Below, one piece after another: positions 36,196 through 45,005 of a stretch of 62,822 bases of DNA. The stretch is taken from positions 1 to 62,822 of the forward strand of contig JANQPU010000093.1 in the NCBI GenBank assembly GCA_028285315.1. The letters run 5' to 3'. The number at the start of each line of letters is the position of its first letter. The first letter of the stretch is position 1. The notes under the pieces were generated by a model. That model was given only the letters and a program-made list of their open reading frames with translations. It ran no database searches and had not been told where the DNA came from. The DNA comes from Acaryochloris sp. IP29b_bin.176. GTDB taxonomy: Bacteria; Cyanobacteriota; Cyanobacteriia; Thermosynechococcales; Thermosynechococcaceae. The position numbers and the translations under genes are program-made.

Positions 36196-36975
36196 TTAAG
36201 CGGTTTTGACGAATCGGATCAGGTCACGGACTTGATTGAGGAATTGACCGTCTTCGCTGAGTTGTGCGATCGCAGTTTCCGCATCCTTCGCCAACTGATC
36301 ATGCGCCACTTGATTACTGACTTTTAGGGTTTCGAGGGTCGTCGTTACCCGATTGAGATCTTGGCGAACTGCCTCCCACTGGCGTTGTTGCCCACTTATC
36401 CAGGAGGTTGGATCTTCTAGATTGATGCGTTGAATGAGGCTCTCAGTTCGCTTTTCCTGCATTGCGACCCGGCCTCTCAACTCCAACACATCTTCGCGAG
36501 GATACTTGCACTGGCGCTGAATCATCGACAGCCGCTTGGCAAGAAACTGGTAAGCTCTGATGCTAGGGCGTAACACCGTCAGTAATAAAGCGGCAATAGA
36601 GCCGAAGTAGCCAATAGTGCTGATTTGCCAGCGGGCCAAAAGGAAAAGGCCCACTGCCGATAATCCATGTAAGGCTAACGCTACCCATAAACTTCTACGA
36701 CCAACCAGGCCAGCATAGCGGCGCTGTTCTGGATCAATAGCAATTCCTTTTTCTAGGGATAGGGTAAGTTCGGCGATGACTTCCCTCGCTTGAAAATGAA
36801 TATTCCAAGGCACGGTTGTAATTGCCATCAGCCAGCCAAAAATCGCGATACCAATCACCCAATCCACTAGACTACCAGTGGGAATGCCGACCCAATTGAC
36901 CATTCCCAGTCCGGCTAAGACGAGTAGAATCAGGGCTACCAGCAAACTAAATGCATATTGCAGAATATATTTCAT
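36196..36975 (-). CDS. Membrane protein with coiled-coil tail
   Basis: The 259-residue protein has about four hydrophobic helices (residues 8-28, 36-56, 92-113 and 118-138) followed by a charged, heptad-patterned C-terminal region (about 165-250) likely to form a coiled coil in the cytoplasm. No family is recognised. It lies between a glycosyltransferase and a Coq4-like gene on the same strand, with a 52-bp gap to the latter. Cotranscription is possible. Confidence 0.65.
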   Translation of the reverse strand: MKYILQYAFSLLVALILLVLAGLGMVNWVGIPTGSLVDWVIGIAIFGWLMAITTVPWNIHFQAREVIAELTLSLEKGIAIDPEQRRYAGLVGRRSLWVALALHGLSAVGLFLLARWQISTIGYFGSIAALLLTVLRPSIRAYQFLAKRLSMIQRQCKYPREDVLELRGRVAMQEKRTESLIQRINLEDPTSWISGQQRQWEAVRQDLNRVTTTLETLKVSNQVAHDQLAKDAETAIAQLSEDGQFLNQVRDLIRFVKTA

Positions 36976-37027
36976 GGTTGTGTCCCTCCATTCTTAAGGA
37001 TGCGGATAGTCGGGGAACTCTCCTGGA

Positions 37028-37687
37028 TTAGCTGGAGATAATGCCTAGCTCTTGTTGCCATTGCTGTAGAGGTTTGTCCCATTGTTCTTCCCATTTCTGA
37101 GACAACAAGGGCTGAGTTCGGAGTCCTAACTGGTAGCCCTGCGAAATGGTTGGCAGTAGGGTTGCTAAAGTATCCGGGGTTTTCAACAGGGCTTTGAGCA
37201 ATCCAAAGGTGAGGAGCACTAGCGCCATGGGGCGGCGCGTTTGGGCTAGTTCAAAGGCTTTAAGGCCCAATTCTCCGGCGACGTCGGTACCAAATTCAGT
37301 GATCAGGTGCCAAATATCGTGGGTTTGTCGCAATCGCAACAGGATGTAGCTGGCATCGTCTTGGACTGCGATCGCACGATAAAACTCCGGGTCAAATCCT
37401 GCCTCCGTGAGAGCGGCTGCATAGCAATAGCCCAGAGAGTCTTGGGGATATTGCAGCAGTGCGTCTAGATCTGGCGAGGGGGCAATATAACGGTCTTGTA
37501 CCAACTGGGCGGTATTGGCATCGGTTTTGATAAAGTCCACGGCTAACTGCATGGCTTGGGTGCCATAGAGTCCATCTTCAATGTCATAGACCGATTCGGT
37601 ATTGCTGGGATTGCGGAGGAGCGAAAGGATGCCTTTGCTGACGCTGAGGGCATTGCGAGAGGTTGTTAGGGGGTGAGTCAGAAGCAT
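37028..37687 (-). CDS. Coq4-family protein
   Basis: The 219-residue protein has the Coq4 signature 'RLRQTHDIWHLITEFGTDVAGELG', including the HDxxH...E metal-like pattern. Coq4 organises the ubiquinone-biosynthesis complex in mitochondria and has an oxidative decarboxylase role; cyanobacteria make plastoquinone, so the role here is open. No membrane helix is clear. It is followed on the same strand by the YiaA-like gene upstream and by the coiled-coil membrane gene downstream, and may form an operon with them. Confidence 0.8.
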   Translation of the reverse strand: MLLTHPLTTSRNALSVSKGILSLLRNPSNTESVYDIEDGLYGTQAMQLAVDFIKTDANTAQLVQDRYIAPSPDLDALLQYPQDSLGYCYAAALTEAGFDPEFYRAIAVQDDASYILLRLRQTHDIWHLITEFGTDVAGELGLKAFELAQTRRPMALVLLTFGLLKALLKTPDTLATLLPTISQGYQLGLRTQPLLSQKWEEQWDKPLQQWQQELGIISS

Positions 37688-37731
37688 GTTCCAAGTCCTT
37701 TAATAATGAGTTGAATGAGATCACAAAGGGG

Positions 37732-38028
37732 CTAAACCACTTTGTTATAGGGGTCATGCTCGGCCAGTAGTTTTTCTAACTTGGCCTCATCCAGACGGCT
37801 GAGTACCCGCTTCGACTCTTCCACATCGCGGATGGTTTTGGACAAGCTAATCGTAGAACCGATGGAAAATAAGGTGCCCATCCCCAAATACCCTTTCATC
37901 CAGGGGTTGACAGGCATATAGACAATGCCAATGGCAGTAGCGGTAATGGAGACGGTGAAGGAAATCCAGGTTTGGGCAATCCAGGCACTGGTATGGACGG
38001 TGGGGGTAATGTACTTTTTGTCACTCAT
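37732..38028 (-). CDS. YiaA/YiaB-like inner-membrane protein
   Basis: From ATG 38028 ('MSDKKYITPTVHTSAWIAQTW') the product is 98 residues with two hydrophobic helices (about 14-35 and 42-62) and a charged C-terminal tail, the YiaAB family pattern. Function is unknown in any organism. A good GGAGG box precedes the ATG on the minus strand. The open frame extends to 38064, but that extra part lacks support. It is 44 bp upstream of the Coq4-like gene. Confidence 0.75.
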   Translation of the reverse strand: MSDKKYITPTVHTSAWIAQTWISFTVSITATAIGIVYMPVNPWMKGYLGMGTLFSIGSTISLSKTIRDVEESKRVLSRLDEAKLEKLLAEHDPYNKVV

Positions 38029-38159
38029 GATGGCCTCCTCAGGGCTTAATTGGATTAATTGCATTCTGGCTGCTGTTTCGGTGAGGCCACAATGACTGTT
38101 GTGTAGGGGTTTGAAGCAATATCAGCGTCAAGCACTATACTGAAGTAGGGTGAAGTGAG

Positions 38160-39185
38160 GTGAAGGGCGTGAATACTGAGGATCTGGATCAGTGGTGGTC
38201 CCCGGACCAGCAACAGCAAACCGTGGGGCAATTGATTCAGCGGGTCGGTCTGACGCGGATCCGGGCTGAGAGTTTTGTCCGCCTGTGGATTTATGTTTTA
38301 GTCCAGGAGCAGTTAGAGAAAAATTCATGCTTGCGACCTCCCCTAACCGAACTGGTACTGCCTTCCCAGGCCGTGATGTGTACTCATCGACAAGCGGCAG
38401 AACTGTTTTACTTTGATAAGGATCAGGGTAGCGATCGCGCGGCTGGGATGATGCTGGATAAGCTAGCAGCGCTCGGTCTGATTCAGAAGCAGTTTGACGG
38501 TAATACTACTTGGATTGAAATTCAGCCGATGCCGGAAGGGTGGAATGCATCCGACGAGACAGTAGAGCTAAAAACCGATGACTTTGATCCTCGCTGTGAT
38601 GCTATTCCAGTCGCTAATTTGCTGGCCCGTAACTATAACTGGATGAACCGTAATTCTGAGACGGCCCCACACCGAATTACGCAATTACTTAGACAATGGG
38701 CACAGCAGTATGGAACAGGCATGAGAGTGCTACGGCAGGTCAATACGCTGAATCCTGTAGGCTTTTATTTGCTCTATCCGACAGATAGTGAATCCGATGT
38801 CAATTTCTTCTCAGCACCCAGTAAGGGCCTGCATCTGAGTACTTTGACTGAAGTAGATCCATTCCAAATGGCAATGCCGGATGATCCAAACTGTATGTCG
38901 GTTTTCGTGCGGAGTTGGATGATTGATCCGCTCTATTGGGACCAGTATCAAATCCCGTTTCTGATCGATACGCAGGAAACCTTACGGCGGATGCAGCAGG
39001 ATTTCCCCAATCTCTGTGATTTACACACTTTGGTGATTCATCCCATCTACGAAAAAATGGGGGTGATGTTGGGATTTCAAAAGACGAGTCTAGATTCAAC
39101 GAGCTCGATGTATTGGATGTACCGCCCTTTGGATCGATTTTTGGCCTTGGATGTGCAAATGCTAGAGTCAGACGCCCAGCAGTAG
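38160..39185 (+). CDS. Hypothetical cyanobacterial protein
   Basis: The 341-residue product has a helical N-terminal half ('VGQLIQRVGLTRIRAESFVRLWIYV', a possible helix-turn-helix region) and a C-terminal half ('VFVRSWMIDPLYW', 'TLVIHPIYEKMGVMLGF') in the style of an acyl-CoA N-acyltransferase fold. No family is assigned. The start is ambiguous: GTG 38160 is listed, with GTG 38169 also possible. It ends 58 bp before argG on the same strand. Confidence 0.7.
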   Translation: MKGVNTEDLDQWWSPDQQQQTVGQLIQRVGLTRIRAESFVRLWIYVLVQEQLEKNSCLRPPLTELVLPSQAVMCTHRQAAELFYFDKDQGSDRAAGMMLDKLAALGLIQKQFDGNTTWIEIQPMPEGWNASDETVELKTDDFDPRCDAIPVANLLARNYNWMNRNSETAPHRITQLLRQWAQQYGTGMRVLRQVNTLNPVGFYLLYPTDSESDVNFFSAPSKGLHLSTLTEVDPFQMAMPDDPNCMSVFVRSWMIDPLYWDQYQIPFLIDTQETLRRMQQDFPNLCDLHTLVIHPIYEKMGVMLGFQKTSLDSTSSMYWMYRPLDRFLALDVQMLESDAQQ

Positions 39186-39243
39186 CAATCTGACCTTTAA
39201 CCCTGCATAATAGGGAACGCAGTTTTGCAGGAAAAAAGCGATC

Positions 39244-40452
39244 ATGGGGCGCGCTAAAAAAGTTGTGTTGGCCTATTCCGGGGGGGTCGATACCTCCGTT
39301 TGTATTCCGTATCTCAAGCATGAATGGGGTGTTGAAGAAGTCATCACCCTCGCCGCTGACTTAGGCCAAGGGGACGAGCTGGAGCCCATTCGCAAAAAAG
39401 CCCTAGATGCGGGAGCTACCCAATCCTTGGTTGCCGATGCCACCCAGAGCTTTATTGCCGACTATGCCTTTCCCGCCATTCAGGCCAATGCCCTCTACGA
39501 AAAGCGATATCCGTTATCGACTGCATTAGCCCGACCCTTAATTGCCAAACTACTTGTAGAAGCTGCTAAAACCCACGGCGCTGATGCGGTCGCCCATGGC
39601 TGCACGGGGAAAGGCAATGATCAGGTGCGGTTTGATGTGTCGATTGCCGCCCTCAATCCCGACCTCAAAGTCCTAGCGCCTGCCCGTGAATGGGGTATGA
39701 GCCGCGAAGAAACGATTGCCTATGGCGAAAAGTACGGAGTGCAATCGCCCGTTAAGAAATCGTCTCCCTACAGTATTGACCGCAACTTGCTGGGACGGAG
39801 TGTGGAAGCAGGTCCCTTGGAAGATCCTTGGGTGGAGCCTTTGGAAGAAGTCTACGATCTGACCCAAGCGATTGCCAATACGCCGGAACAGCCCGAGTAT
39901 GTCGAGATTGACTTTGTCCAGGGTATTCCCACCCAACTCAATGGACAGGCCCTCAGTCCTGTGGCCCTTGTAGAGCAGCTTAATCAAGTGGTTGGTAAGC
40001 ATGGAGTCGGCCGCATCGATATGGTGGAAAACCGCTTGGTCGGCATTAAATCCCGCGAAATCTATGAAGCTCCTGCACTGTTAGTTCTTATCCAAGCCCA
40101 CCAGGAACTGGAGAGCTTAGCCCTGACGGCAGATGTCACCCATTACAAGCGGGGCATTGAAGAAACTTACAGCCAACTGGTCTATAACGGCCTTTGGTAT
40201 AGTCCGCTCAAAGATGCCCTAGACGCCTTCATTCAACAAACCCAAAAACAAGTGACGGGCACAGTAAGAGTCAAGCTATTTAAGGGATCCGCAACCGTCG
40301 TGGGCCGCCAATCGCCTCACTCCCTATATACGCCTGACTTAGCGACTTATGGGGCTGAGGATTCCTTCGATCACAAAGCAGCGGAAGGATTTATCTACGT
40401 TTGGGGTCTCCCCACGCGGGTGTGGTCGCAGCAACAGCGGTCTGGCAGCTAG
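39244..40452 (+). CDS. argG: Argininosuccinate synthase
   Basis: ArgG joins citrulline and aspartate with ATP to form argininosuccinate in arginine synthesis. The 402-residue protein has the PP-loop '[12 protein letters not shown]', '[13 protein letters not shown]', '[17 protein letters not shown]' and '[15 protein letters not shown]'. Length is typical for the family (about 400). ATG 39244 is the only suitable start. It stands alone among genes unrelated to arginine synthesis, as is usual in cyanobacteria. Confidence 0.97.
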   Translation: MGRAKKVVLAYSGGVDTSVCIPYLKHEWGVEEVITLAADLGQGDELEPIRKKALDAGATQSLVADATQSFIADYAFPAIQANALYEKRYPLSTALARPLIAKLLVEAAKTHGADAVAHGCTGKGNDQVRFDVSIAALNPDLKVLAPAREWGMSREETIAYGEKYGVQSPVKKSSPYSIDRNLLGRSVEAGPLEDPWVEPLEEVYDLTQAIANTPEQPEYVEIDFVQGIPTQLNGQALSPVALVEQLNQVVGKHGVGRIDMVENRLVGIKSREIYEAPALLVLIQAHQELESLALTADVTHYKRGIEETYSQLVYNGLWYSPLKDALDAFIQQTQKQVTGTVRVKLFKGSATVVGRQSPHSLYTPDLATYGAEDSFDHKAAEGFIYVWGLPTRVWSQQQRSGS

Positions 40453-40657
40453 AGTGGGTTGTCCCTTTTTTATTGCTGAAAAATAGATAGAATAAGGTTT
40501 TTCATAGCTTTCATTCGAGTGACAAGTGCCATATTTTCCATCACCAAAGTAGTATGTTGTTGGTGGTTGGTCGCCAGTTACTCGTTTAGCGATGAGACAG
40601 TATGATTGATATCCTCCAAACCCTGCTTCCGATCACTATCGTGACGATCAAGCTTAG

Positions 40658-41461
40658 GTGTTTGTGAAATCCTTACTGGCCTGGACGGGATTCTATATTT
40701 GGAGCCGTCGCTTAATCGCGGCCCTATTTTTAGGCGGGCAGGTTGTGGTGCACTTACTCAGAGGCAAGGTTCATCGTCGCAATACGATTGAGCAAATGGC
40801 AATTGTAGGGCCAGAGTCTCTCCTCGTGGCCCTCCTAACAGCTAGTTTTGTGGGGATGGTGTTTACCATTCAAGTCGCTCGGGAGTTTATTGCCTTTGGT
40901 TTGGTGCAAACCGTGGGTGGGGTATTGGCCCTCGCCCTCACCCGAGAACTGGCCCCCGTGCTGACGGCAGTGATTATTACGGGTCGGGTTTGCTCTGCTT
41001 TTGCGGCTGAAATTGGCACCATGCGAGTCACAGAACAAATTGATGCCCTGCAAATGCTGGATACTGATCCGGTCGACTATTTGGTTGTGCCTCGATTGCT
41101 GGCCTGTACCTTAATGCTACCGATTTTGACCTTGATTTCCTTAGTGGCAGGGGTGACGGGTGGGATGGTAGTTGCATCGGCCCTATATGATATTCCTTAC
41201 AGTGTTTTCTTAGATTCAGTCCATAGCTTTTTGGATGTTTGGGACATTTGGAATTCCATGATTAAAGCCGCGATTTTTGGGGGCATTATTGCCATTGTTG
41301 GCTCTAGCTGGGGTTTAACCACCTATGGCGGCGCAAAGGGGGTGGGGCAATCCACCACAGCGGCGGTGGTGACGGCACTGGTCTCTATCTTTATGACTAA
41401 CTTTTTCTTGTCCTGGGTGATGTTCCAAGGGTCGGGTGGCACAGCTCTACAAAACTTGTGA
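40658..41461 (+). CDS. MlaE-type ABC transporter permease
   Basis: The 267-residue protein is the permease of MlaFEDB/TGD-like lipid-transport systems, which move phospholipids or glycolipids between membranes. The family signature 'VGPESLLVALLTASFVGMVF', 'ALTRELAPVLTAVIITGRV', 'AAEIGTMRVTEQIDAL' and five hydrophobic helices are clear. The start is GTG 40658, with a second GTG 6 bases further on. In plants the homologue is TGD1. No ATPase or MCE-protein gene is next to it; DUF3119 follows 50 bp later. Confidence 0.9.
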   Translation: MFVKSLLAWTGFYIWSRRLIAALFLGGQVVVHLLRGKVHRRNTIEQMAIVGPESLLVALLTASFVGMVFTIQVAREFIAFGLVQTVGGVLALALTRELAPVLTAVIITGRVCSAFAAEIGTMRVTEQIDALQMLDTDPVDYLVVPRLLACTLMLPILTLISLVAGVTGGMVVASALYDIPYSVFLDSVHSFLDVWDIWNSMIKAAIFGGIIAIVGSSWGLTTYGGAKGVGQSTTAAVVTALVSIFMTNFFLSWVMFQGSGGTALQNL

Positions 41462-41511
41462 AGCAGAACCCCTTAGAATGGAAATCAGTTTGCTGAAAAT
41501 ATGAACGTGAA

Positions 41512-41898
41512 ATGGCTGTTTCTCAGGTTTCTAACACAGAATCAACGGTAGTTTTGACGCCTCGCTATTGGGTGCCGATTGGGGTTGCGATCGCAGGCAT
41601 TGCGTTAACCTTCCTTACCCCCTGGGCCGGTCTTCCTGTCATCCTGCTCGGGAGCTTCTTGGGATTCCAGGCTGCCACCGTGCAAGTTCAATTTACAGCT
41701 ACGGCCTTTGAACTCTATCGGGGCGAGAAGCAACTACGCCAGTTTCCCTTTGCCGAGTGGCAAGATTGGCTGATTTTGTTTCCTCCCGTTCCCATCTTGT
41801 TCTTCTTCAAAGAGGTCAAAAGCATTCACTTCATGCCCATGCTCTTTGATGCCCAGACGCTGTTGACCTGTCTAGAAGAGCGGTGCCCCAGATCTTAA
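41512..41898 (+). CDS. DUF3119 family membrane protein
   Basis: The 128-residue protein has two hydrophobic helices (about 21-55) and a C-terminal domain with 'FELYRGEKQLRQFPFAEWQDW' and 'FPPVPILFFFKEVKSIHFMP', the DUF3119 pattern, which is restricted to cyanobacteria and plastids. Function is unknown. Its position after an MlaE-type permease gene suggests a link with lipid traffic. A HIP1 site lies inside the gene near 41587. Confidence 0.8.
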   Translation: MAVSQVSNTESTVVLTPRYWVPIGVAIAGIALTFLTPWAGLPVILLGSFLGFQAATVQVQFTATAFELYRGEKQLRQFPFAEWQDWLILFPPVPILFFFKEVKSIHFMPMLFDAQTLLTCLEERCPRS

Positions 41899-41946
41899 AG
41901 TCTTCTGCTCATCGGCCATAGTTTTACTGATTCAAGTGGATTTAAC

Positions 41947-43041
41947 GTGACTGATTCTTCCGGTATCACTACCAACAACACCCCCTCTGTGGAACAACTC
42001 CAAAAGGACGCTCAAACCCTCCGCGCTGAGATTGCTGAACTACGGGGAACCAAAGCCAAGCTTTTAGAACAGCAACTCTCAGCTACTCAAACAGCCCTAG
42101 AACGATTTGCCAACGATCATCTCAAGACCCTGGAAGAGCGTAAACAAACTCTACAAATTGCCGTCGATCAGCTAGAGCGTCGCCAAGAACGAGTCCAGGC
42201 CGAAATGCGCCAAAGTTTTGCGGGCGTGTCTCAAGATTTAGCTATTCGGATCCACGGTTTTCATGACTATCTAGTCACTAGTTTGCAGGATCTAGTCCTT
42301 GCGGCTGAAAAGCTAGAACTCGCGCCCAAAGAAACGCCCAAACCTCAGGCACCATCCTCTCAGACACCGCCTGCGCCCCGTCCCAAAGCTGTATCGGAAC
42401 AGCGATCGCGTTCTGCCTCCCCTCGGCAGTCTCGTCCCCCTCAACAGCGTTCTGCGCCGCCTCAGCGATCTGGCCCTCAATTTGCGACTCAAGAATTTGC
42501 GGAAGAGACCCGACAAATTCGCCAGATTCTCGACCAATACCGCACCAATCCCAACTACTACGGTCCCCCCTGGCAGTTACGCCGTACCTTTGAGCCGATT
42601 CATGCCGAACGGGTAGCGAGCTGGTTTTTTACCTTTGGCGGACGAGGGGCCTTGCGAACCTTAAGTAGCCGCCTTCAGAATATTCTGGTGGCCTCTGCCA
42701 CGATCTCAATTCTGCGCCAGCTCTATGGCAGCAGTGTACGGACCTTGATTTTGGCAAACTCGCCTGAGCGGTTAGGGGATTGGCGGCGAGGTCTTCAAGA
42801 TTGTCTAGGCATTGACCGCTCCGATTTTGGCCCAGAGCGAGGCTTAATTTTATTTGAATCCCCCGATGCCCTGGCTCAAAAAGCCGATCGGCTCGTCAAG
42901 GAACAACAGCTACCCTTCATTCTGATTGATGATGCCGAAGAGGAAGTGAGTTTATCAATTCTGCAGTTTCCGCTCTGGTTAGCCTTTGCGCCAGAACCGC
43001 AGCTTCGTAAAGAACGGGCGACCTTTGATTGGTTTGAATAG
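41947..43041 (+). CDS. DUF3086 family protein with coiled coil
   Basis: The 364-residue protein starts at GTG 41947. An N-terminal coiled coil (about 18-85) is followed by a Pro/Gln/Arg-rich linker (about 130-180) and a DUF3086 domain (about 185-364) with 'PNYYGPPWQLRRTFEPIHAERV' and 'WFFTFGGRGALRTLSSRLQN'. The family is cyanobacterial with unknown function. It lies between DUF3119 and mreB on the same strand. Confidence 0.8.
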   Translation: MTDSSGITTNNTPSVEQLQKDAQTLRAEIAELRGTKAKLLEQQLSATQTALERFANDHLKTLEERKQTLQIAVDQLERRQERVQAEMRQSFAGVSQDLAIRIHGFHDYLVTSLQDLVLAAEKLELAPKETPKPQAPSSQTPPAPRPKAVSEQRSRSASPRQSRPPQQRSAPPQRSGPQFATQEFAEETRQIRQILDQYRTNPNYYGPPWQLRRTFEPIHAERVASWFFTFGGRGALRTLSSRLQNILVASATISILRQLYGSSVRTLILANSPERLGDWRRGLQDCLGIDRSDFGPERGLILFESPDALAQKADRLVKEQQLPFILIDDAEEEVSLSILQFPLWLAFAPEPQLRKERATFDWFE

Positions 43042-43192
43042 AGGGACTGATTGATTCACTGAAGTGGGAAAAAGACCGCTAGACTAAGCAAGGAATTGAG
43101 TGATCACACAAGGGTTGAACCTGGCATTTCTTTAAACAATATCGGGTGTTTTATCTGCATTAGAGATACAGGTGTCTTGGAGGTATTAGGAT

Positions 43193-44221
43193 TTGGGTCC
43201 GTTAAATCATCTATCCCACGGCATTGGCATTGATCTTGGAACTGCAAATACCCTCATCTTCCTGAGTGATCAAGGCATCGTGCTGCGCGAACCGTCTGTG
43301 GTTGCCTTGGATCAAGCGAATCAAACTCTGCTGGCGATTGGGAGTGAAGCAGAAGCCATGTGGCGGCGTAATCCCGCTAGCATTGATGTTAACCGTCCCC
43401 TCTCGGATGGGGTGATTGTGGGATTTGATACCGCTCGCTTAATGCTCAAACACTTTATTCAGCAGGTGCAGAAGGGACAAACGCTGCTGTACCCTCGGGT
43501 CATCATTAGTAGCCCCGTCGGATCCACCAGTATTGAAAAACGGGCCTTATCCGAAGTGGCTGCCCAAGCAGGAGCGAGGGAAGTCTATCTGATTGATGAG
43601 CCCGTTGCCGCAGCCATTGGTGCCGATCTGCCTGTAGAAGAACCGATTGGCAATATGGTGGTGGATATTGGCGGCGGCACTACGGAAATTGCAGTAGTGA
43701 GCTATATGGGGACAGTGGTGACAGAGTCGCTACGGGTGGCAGGCAACAAGTTTGACGACATCATTTGCCGCCATGTCAAAAAGAACCATGACCTATTAAT
43801 CGGAGAGAGAACGGCTGAAACCGTCAAAATAAAAATTGGGACGGTCTATCCCCATCCTGAGCATGATGAGGCCACGGTCGAAATTTCCGGTCTCCGGCTG
43901 CTGTCGGGTTTACCAGGTAGCGTAGTTTTGCAAGGATCGGAAATTCGGGAGGCGTTGTCGGAGTCCTTGAATCGGATTGTTTCCGCGATTAAACGCGTCC
44001 TGGAAAAGATCCCCCCAGAGTTGGCCGCAGACTTAATTGATCGAGGCATTGTAATTACGGGCGGCGGGGCCAAGTTGCGAGGACTGGATGCCCTGATTAG
44101 CTATGAAACGGGCCTAGTGGTGCATGTGCCGCCTGATCCCCTCAGTTGTGTGGCCCTGGGGACGGGTAAGGTCTTAGAAAATTTCAAAACCTTAGAACGG
44201 GTTCTGCAAAAACGCCTCTAA
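43193..44221 (+). CDS. mreB: Rod-shape-determining protein MreB
   Basis: MreB is a bacterial actin that directs lateral cell-wall synthesis. The 342-residue protein has the actin-fold nucleotide motifs: 'GIGIDLGTANTL' (phosphate 1), 'VVDIGGGTTEIAV' (phosphate 2) and 'GIVITGGGAKLRGLDAL' (adenosine). The start is TTG 43193, preceded by GGAGG at 43179-43183. No mreC or mreD follows, so it may be a second copy or a stand-alone gene. Length is normal. Confidence 0.92.
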   Translation: MGPLNHLSHGIGIDLGTANTLIFLSDQGIVLREPSVVALDQANQTLLAIGSEAEAMWRRNPASIDVNRPLSDGVIVGFDTARLMLKHFIQQVQKGQTLLYPRVIISSPVGSTSIEKRALSEVAAQAGAREVYLIDEPVAAAIGADLPVEEPIGNMVVDIGGGTTEIAVVSYMGTVVTESLRVAGNKFDDIICRHVKKNHDLLIGERTAETVKIKIGTVYPHPEHDEATVEISGLRLLSGLPGSVVLQGSEIREALSESLNRIVSAIKRVLEKIPPELAADLIDRGIVITGGGAKLRGLDALISYETGLVVHVPPDPLSCVALGTGKVLENFKTLERVLQKRL

Positions 44222-44279
44222 CCCCTGCAGCTTGGGCCACTAGACGTGAAACAATAGGAGGTAAGCGCATTCAGGATGG

Positions 44280-44969
44280 TTGATTTTCCCTATGGCTATC
44301 TGGCTAATTTGTAACGGTGTATTGTTAATCGCGGCCTACTTGTTGGGTTCTTTTCCCACGGGCTATTTGCTAGGTAAAACCCTGCAGGGTATCGATATCC
44401 GGGAGCATGGGTCTAAATCCACGGGGGCCACAAATGTCTTGCGGACGTTAGGTAAGGGACCCGGCTTAGCCACGTTGGTGGTGGATATCCTCAAAGGGGC
44501 AGGGGCAGTCGCGCTGGTGCGGTTGGCCTACGCGAACGCCACGTTTTTGAGTCAAGCGCCTGAGGCGACAGATACGGCTTTATGGCTGTCTTTGCTCGTG
44601 ATTATGGCAGGGCTGATGGCTATTTTGGGCCATAGTAAATCGATTTGGCTCAACTTTACGGGTGGGAAGTCCGTAGCGACTGGGTTAGGGGTGCTACTGG
44701 TGATGAGCTGGACGGTGGGTCTGGCTGCTTTAGGGATTTTCGCTTTGGTGGTATCCCTATCACGGATTGTCTCGCTTAGCTCGATGAGTGCGGCAGTTGC
44801 TCTACCGATCCTGATGTTTGTCGCTAAACAGCCCTTGGCTTACATTCTCTTTAGCATTGCGGCAGGTGTTTATGTGGTGTGGCGGCATTGGGCGAATATC
44901 CAACGATTGCTGGCAGGTACTGAACCCCGCTTGGGCCAGAAGAAAGCTGTATCTACTGATGCCACATAA
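44280..44969 (+). CDS. plsY: Glycerol-3-phosphate acyltransferase PlsY
   Basis: PlsY transfers the acyl group of acyl-phosphate to glycerol-3-phosphate, the first step of phospholipid synthesis, in the membrane. The 229-residue protein has the motifs 'LLGSFPTGYLLGK', 'REHGSKSTGATNVLRTLGKG' and 'ILGHSKSIWLNFTGGKSVATG' and about five hydrophobic helices. The start may be TTG 44280 (after an AGGA box) or ATG 44292. It is convergent with the GHKL-nuclease gene and marks the edge of the core block. Confidence 0.95.
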   Translation: MIFPMAIWLICNGVLLIAAYLLGSFPTGYLLGKTLQGIDIREHGSKSTGATNVLRTLGKGPGLATLVVDILKGAGAVALVRLAYANATFLSQAPEATDTALWLSLLVIMAGLMAILGHSKSIWLNFTGGKSVATGLGVLLVMSWTVGLAALGIFALVVSLSRIVSLSSMSAAVALPILMFVAKQPLAYILFSIAAGVYVVWRHWANIQRLLAGTEPRLGQKKAVSTDAT

Positions 44970-45005
44970 ACTGGAATTGCGAATCACAAAAAATTTGCTT
45001 TTTCT